This document shows positions 59,791 through 64,000 of a DNA stretch of 64,000 nt, piece by piece. The stretch's first letter is position 1, and the number at the start of each line of letters is the position of its first letter. Under the pieces are notes generated by a model, which was not told where the DNA came from, did not search any database, and was given only the letters and a program-made list of their open reading frames with translations. The translations under genes and the position numbers were made by a program. Source of the DNA: Ceratotherium simum simum (taxonomy: Eukaryota; Chordata; Mammalia; Perissodactyla; Rhinocerotidae); assembly GCF_000283155.1 (NCBI RefSeq), contig NW_004454156.1, forward strand, positions 39,254,680 through 39,318,679. The letters are read 5' to 3'.

Positions 59791-60420
59791 AAATAACTCC
59801 ATCATCTAGCTTTCTATGAGTCAGTTTCTATTGTCTTTTTAAAAACTTTCCAATTTAGATCCAGTCTGGTCTTCAATTATCAACCTGATTATTTTTGACT
59901 AGTGCTAACTATGTATTATATATAAAAAATTGTAGCAATTAAGTTGAAGCTTTCTACAATATTATCTTCTATATAGCGAATTTACTTTACTCTCTGATAT
60001 GCAGCAAGGCTAGGGAAAATCATCTCAACCCAGGGACTGATAAGATTCAAAACTTAGTTTCAGTCCTTATGAGGGATGATCTATATCTGGATTACCCTTA
60101 ACAGTGCCCCTCCTCCTTAGAAGGCCCTGGACTTCAATTTTTATTCTCTTATTCCTGTGAATCTGTAGAAAGCTCTGTTTCGTTCTTTAGGTTCTTAACC
60201 ATCTATAGTCAGCTGAAAGAAAAATGTTTAGCTTTCCCCTCTGAGCATGTCTTCTCTTCCAAATATTATCTAAACACCTGCTTGCTACCTTGGTAGCTCT
60301 ATGCTTCCCTCAAGCAACTTGTTTACATTGAATCCAAGTTTTCCAGTTGTTCTCAGTGGAAGATTTGGTCCAAAACCCCCTATTCCACCTTTTCCAGAAG
60401 CAGCGTTCCTTGTTTCCTTT

Positions 60421-60955
60421 ATTTTAAATTAATGACAGGTTTAGGAGAAGGCATCTCTTTTAGTTGTATCACTGTGAATATGGAACTCATCTGTGAGTAT
60501 GGATGGGGTGCCAAAACAGAAAATTTTAACTCTCAGTGACCAGAGCCCAGATTTGTGGAGCATAACATGCAGAAAGTAACTACTATCAGAGAAGTTTCTG
60601 AGAAAGAGCATGCCGTTATAAAATATCTGATTAGCACACAGCCCAAAAGTTATTCTTTGTTTGACCTATACCAAAATAGCTTATAAACTTTCTATGATTG
60701 CAAAAGTTTTCCTGGGAAGTGATAGGAATTTTTCAGCAGCAAATACTTTCTAGAAGGTGTTTTCAGAGCATATGTACACTGGGGGAAAGCCATGCCTTCA
60801 GCATGCTTGTGCATTTGCAAAACAGCAAACAGAAACAGATAAAGCAAAAAAAGTTAAATGGATCAAACATTTGCCAGGAGAACTCATCTTTGAGCAGCTC
60901 ACGAAGAGAATGACACCTTCTGCACTACTACAAACAAATAATAGCAACAACAATT
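60421..60955. other. Unassigned DNA
   Basis: No recognised element. Two overlapping plus frames at 60698-60957 cover the same bases and neither has a motif. Confidence 0.4.
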
Positions 60956-60959
60956 AGTA

Positions 60960-61190
60960 CAACAATAATACACATTTACTGAGTACTTCCTGCAAGCCAG
61001 AAACTCTCAGAGTTTATAAACAAAATACCCCACTTACTCCTCACAATAAGCTTATGAAATAGCTGTTATTTTTTCATCTTACAAATAAGGAAAATGAAAC
61101 TCAAGATACCAAGTCACTTGTCCAAAGTCATGCAGCTCACATACTGCAGGTCCATAAGACCCTAGGGGTGCATTCCTAACCACTACACTC
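60960..61190 (-). mobile_element. MIR SINE, antisense
   Basis: Reversed MIR: 'catttactgagtacttcctgcaagccag', 'cttactcctcacaataagcttatgaaatagctgttatt', 'acaaataaggaaaatgaaactcaag', 'cacttgtccaaagtcatgcagctcac', 'cattcctaaccactacact'. Its 5' edge lies next to the ERE target site. Confidence 0.88.
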
Positions 61191-61202
61191 TAGAGTCTAT
61201 TT
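61190..61202. repeat. Target-site duplication, left copy (ERE)
   Basis: CTAGAGTCTATTT here and again at 61428-61440, directly bracketing the antisense ERE. Confidence 0.88.
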
Positions 61203-61428
61203 CTTTTTTTTTGTGGTGAGGAAGATTAGCCATGAGCTAACATCTGTTGCGAATCCTCCTCTTTTTTCTGAGGAAGATTGGTCCTGGACTAACATCCATG
61301 CCCGTCTTCCTGCCACAGCATGGCTTGATAAGTGGTGCATAGGTCCGTGCCCGGGATCTGAACCTGCAAACCCCAGGCTGCTGAGGTGGAGGGTGCAAAC
61401 TTAACCACTACACCACAGGGCCAACCCC
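61203..61428 (-). mobile_element. ERE SINE, antisense, with intact target-site duplication
   Basis: Starts with a T-rich stretch (reversed A-tail), then 'gaggaagattagccatgagc', 'aacatccatgcccgtcttcc', 'gccacagcatggcttgataag', 'gatctgaacctgcaaacc' (reversed B-box region), 'cttaaccactacaccacagg' (reversed A-box region) and 'gccaacccc' (reversed GGGG head). Compared with the other three copies it lacks part of the middle ('cccatataaagtgg' block). The 63-codon plus frame 61213-61404 is within it and is not a gene. Confidence 0.94.
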
Positions 61429-61440
61429 TAGAGTCTATTT
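61428..61440. repeat. Target-site duplication, right copy (ERE)
   Basis: Matches 61190-61202. The first base is shared with the element's terminal C-run. Confidence 0.88.
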
Positions 61441-61695
61441 TAATTGAAGCAACTGAGCCACCATGAAATCATGTGGCAAATCATGATACATTAGAGAGTA
61501 GAGACACAGAGCAGAAGAGTATTTGGATCAAATTCAGATTCTTACTGTCCTCATTCCTCCTAGCTAAAGGCCAGAGTTATTACTAGATGCCTCTTATAGT
61601 GATAAGTGTATATCCCTCTCTCCATATATATATGCTTGTGCTTTTAACATTGATAAAGCGTTCATAGTCCATTTATTTGTATAAATTCAGTCAAT
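61441..61695. other. Unassigned DNA
   Basis: No recognised element. Confidence 0.35.
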
Positions 61696-61699
61696 TTTC

Positions 61700-61945
61700 A
61701 GATAATCATTTTGAAGTTAAATATCATGGTGCTGCATGAGGCAGATAATATTTTCTACTTCTGCCATTTATTAATGGGCAATCTCAGTTGAGTTTTTTAA
61801 ACTTTTTCACCTAAAAGTCGGTTTCCTCAGCTAAAAATATGGAGGTAATACTATTCTCTCATGGATGTGATTATATTAATATAAAGCTTTCTATATACAT
61901 GGTACATTGCAGGCACTCAGTTAATATTCTGGGTATTGTTTTGCC
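61700..61945 (+). mobile_element. MIR SINE, diverged
   Basis: 'ctacttctgccatttattaatgggcaatctcag', 'aagtcggtttcctcagctaaaaatatggaggtaatac', 'catggtacattgcaggcactcagttaatattctggg'. Confidence 0.65.
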
Positions 61946-64000
61946 TTTAAAAAGCATAGCTAAATTAATACCCTCATGTATAAATTAAGAAAGACATCTG
62001 GACTTTATGGACCCCACTTGCCTGGTTCCCATTCTTAGACTCAAGGAAAGTACCCAAGCTGGGTACTTATGTAAGTGGTGGTGGGAAGGGCAGGCTGGCT
62101 ATTCATCTGAAACAGCACAACCGTGGGACAAAGCACTTAAACTGTGGTCTGTTTGGGAAACAACCAAGGTTTTAGCTGAGAAAAGAATATTAACCACTTT
62201 GACCAAAAATCCCATACTGAATTCTGAAATGAGAAAAAAAAACAATAGATCAAAAGCTAAAGAATTGATATTAGAATGGACTGTCAATCATGGTAGCAGT
62301 GGAAGCTGTTCAGAACTAAGAGCCTGATCAAAAAGATAATGCATACATTTCTATTTATTTGGCTCTAGTGAAGTATAACAAGGACAATGGACAATGTAGG
62401 ACTGGAAACCTCTAAAAAGCATAGTAAAGACCTTTGTGCCAAGATTGGGTAAGCAGTGTAAGCACCACCCCTTCTCGAGTGCTGTGGAATAGTGTCTATT
62501 CTTTATAAATACACGTCATCAGCATTATTCTGCCTTTATAAATTCAATGGCACTTTCCCTGGTGAGATAACAACAACCCATGTCCTCTCCTGAATATCAG
62601 AAATCATCTCAATAATTCCCAGGTTGGCATAAGTAACCTGAATTTTAGAAGTCTTATTTTTAAAATGAGTTAGAAACGTAATTAAGATAAACGTTCTCTT
62701 TATACAGTCTCCTAGGATATAGGCTGAAATGTTTTTGGCATGTTCCCATGATCTTCTCCCTGTAGTGTAGACCACTAAGTGTCACGATCCTTTCCTTGTG
62801 ACTTCTACACCAGGGTTTCAGCACCAAGGAGAGTTGCGTATTTCAGTAACCGTGGTTCACGTTACTTCGGCGTTTTGCTTTTTAGAAGCATGCTTTAACC
62901 AGGAATGCAAACCCAACTGCTATTGTCTTAATCCAGTTAGGTTTATTTATAAGGCATGTGGCTTAATAACTAGTCATTAGCAAAAGGATTCTAAAACAAG
63001 CATTATTTCCAACAACAAAAACAAAACTCTAAGCTGTCTAAATATTCTATGTGAGAGTACTTTCTCAAGAATTCATCACTAAAAACAGCTTTCTATAGGA
63101 CAAAACTTTCAATTTACCCCTATGTTTGGCATCTCTGCCTCTATTCACTAATGCCATGTGCTCCACAGTTGTCTTCAGGAGCCTTAGCTAACATTTTATT
63201 TTCAGCTACTCTTTATACTGGACCAATCTCAGTCAATCTGGGATGAAAAGGCTAAGACATTACGGTCTTCTGAAATCTTCTAAGTTCCTCTGAGAACATT
63301 TCTTATCTGTATAAGCAATTGCTGTGCTTCTTAGTTGTCTGTTTGACTTTTTGCTACAATTGAGAAAATTTTGAAGTAGATCCAGTTATAGTTCTAATCT
63401 TAGTAAATATTTATGGTCTGGGCAAAGTGTGGGAAATTTTTGGTATTCTGCCCATAATATAATGGGCCACTTCTTTGGAAGCCTTAGTTTTTCTGGCATC
63501 TGACAGAAAAAAGTAATCGCTGTCAGGCAAGAACGATTTCTTATAACTAACACATAGAATAAAAATGACAAATTAAATAAATATAATGTAATATATCTTG
63601 TATTTTTTTTGTCATTGCTATAAACCCTCTATAATGAATGCCTGAACATGTAATATGTGTAATTTCCATTACAATGTATTGGCACCACATTATAGGTGGT
63701 AGTTTTTTAAAATAGTTTCTCTGCTCTGAGTTTGTGTTCAGTAGAAATAGTAAAGAGTTATTCCTTGATGTTTACTGCCATAGAGAGTTAAAGCAAGTGA
63801 AACATGTCATAAAAGATGTATACAACATAGGCACAGCTGTATATCATCATTGTGTCATTTGGTTTTCACGTTTAAGCCATTTACATGCATTACTAGGAAC
63901 ACATTTTAAAATGATGGAAACTGAGAATAATGGTACATGATTCACAATACATTTTTTGAGATCTAAACAAAATTTTTCTAATACAAAAAAATGTTGACTT
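61946..64000. other. Unassigned DNA to the end of the window
   Basis: AT-rich, with no assignable repeat. The 106-codon plus frame 62007-62327 has no recognisable domain and is the longest frame here. Frames at 62536 (-), 62798 (+), 63386 (-) and 63734 (+) are also unsupported. Confidence 0.4.

Larger units (their letters stand above)
57235..60420 (-). mobile_element. Old L1 LINE, antisense, about 3 kb decayed remnant
   Basis: In plus orientation it reads as reversed L1. From the 3' end: 3'UTR-type text ('accgtcacctaggttaag', 'ctgttatgaacattcgtatg'), the ORF2 C-terminal region (57890-58290), then text such as 'tttaaatggagtacttagcccatttgtatttaatgc' (58430), 'cagtgcaggtctgcc' (58990), 'ctgctgagaagtcagcgg' (59177) and 'tccagttgttctcagtggaag' (60340). 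A second 3'UTR-like piece at 59605-59700 suggests internal rearrangement or a nested L1. No intact frame. Frames at 57981, 58058, 59299 and 59321 are artefacts on the wrong strand. Confidence 0.78.

Noticed and set aside
1..64000. Search for a bacterial, phage or other previously undescribed multi-gene system
   Set aside because: The content is mammalian interspersed repeats and unassigned non-coding DNA. No clustered long frames, ribosome binding sites or operon structure were seen.

Overview
This window is mammalian nuclear DNA, and the lineage can be narrowed. Four copies of a tRNA-derived SINE start with a form of GGGGCCAGCCC and carry the blocks 'aagccatgctgtggcggc' and 'gaggaagatgggcac'. 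These are ERE elements, which are confined to perissodactyls (horses, rhinoceroses, tapirs). The sequence alone does not separate horse from rhinoceros or tapir. There is no bacterial-style gene organisation, no CRISPR array, no operon and no CpG island. The DNA is AT-rich and CpG-poor. The longest open frames are short, and most lie inside transposon remnants, so they should not be read as genes. || Layout: (i) 0-5 kb: an old L2 split by a young-looking 5'-truncated L1 with a 16-bp target-site duplication, then a hAT-Charlie remnant and an ERE. (ii) 5-12 kb: MIR, then a long L2 tract broken by a second ERE and a small tandem duplication, then another L2. (iii) 12-19 kb: mostly unassigned, with old L1 and MIR pieces, plus the only segment that resembles a protein-coding exon (minus strand, 16396-16596). 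(iv) 19-27 kb: two larger decayed L1 3' halves on the plus strand, with MIR and antisense L2 remnants. (v) 27-37 kb: MIRs, an MLT1 LTR piece, an ERE, a MER20 hAT element carrying a CA microsatellite, and long antisense L2 tracts. (vi) 37-47 kb: repeat-poor, with back-to-back antisense MIRs and an AT-rich unassigned stretch. (vii) 47-56 kb: a probable solo LTR, an MLT1 LTR, MIRs and an unclassified moderately GC-rich block. (viii) 57-60.4 kb: a long minus-strand L1 remnant with a tetranucleotide microsatellite. (ix) 60.4-64 kb: MIR plus an antisense ERE with a clean 13-bp duplication, then unassigned DNA. || The whole looks like an intergenic region or the interior of a large intron. If the candidate exon is real, the host gene runs on the minus strand and most of the window is its introns. 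Nothing seen supports a new multi-gene biological system. The observations most worth following are the candidate exon, the unclassified segments and the structure of the younger insertions. Repeat family names come from recognising consensus features by eye. Edges are approximate unless a target-site duplication is stated.
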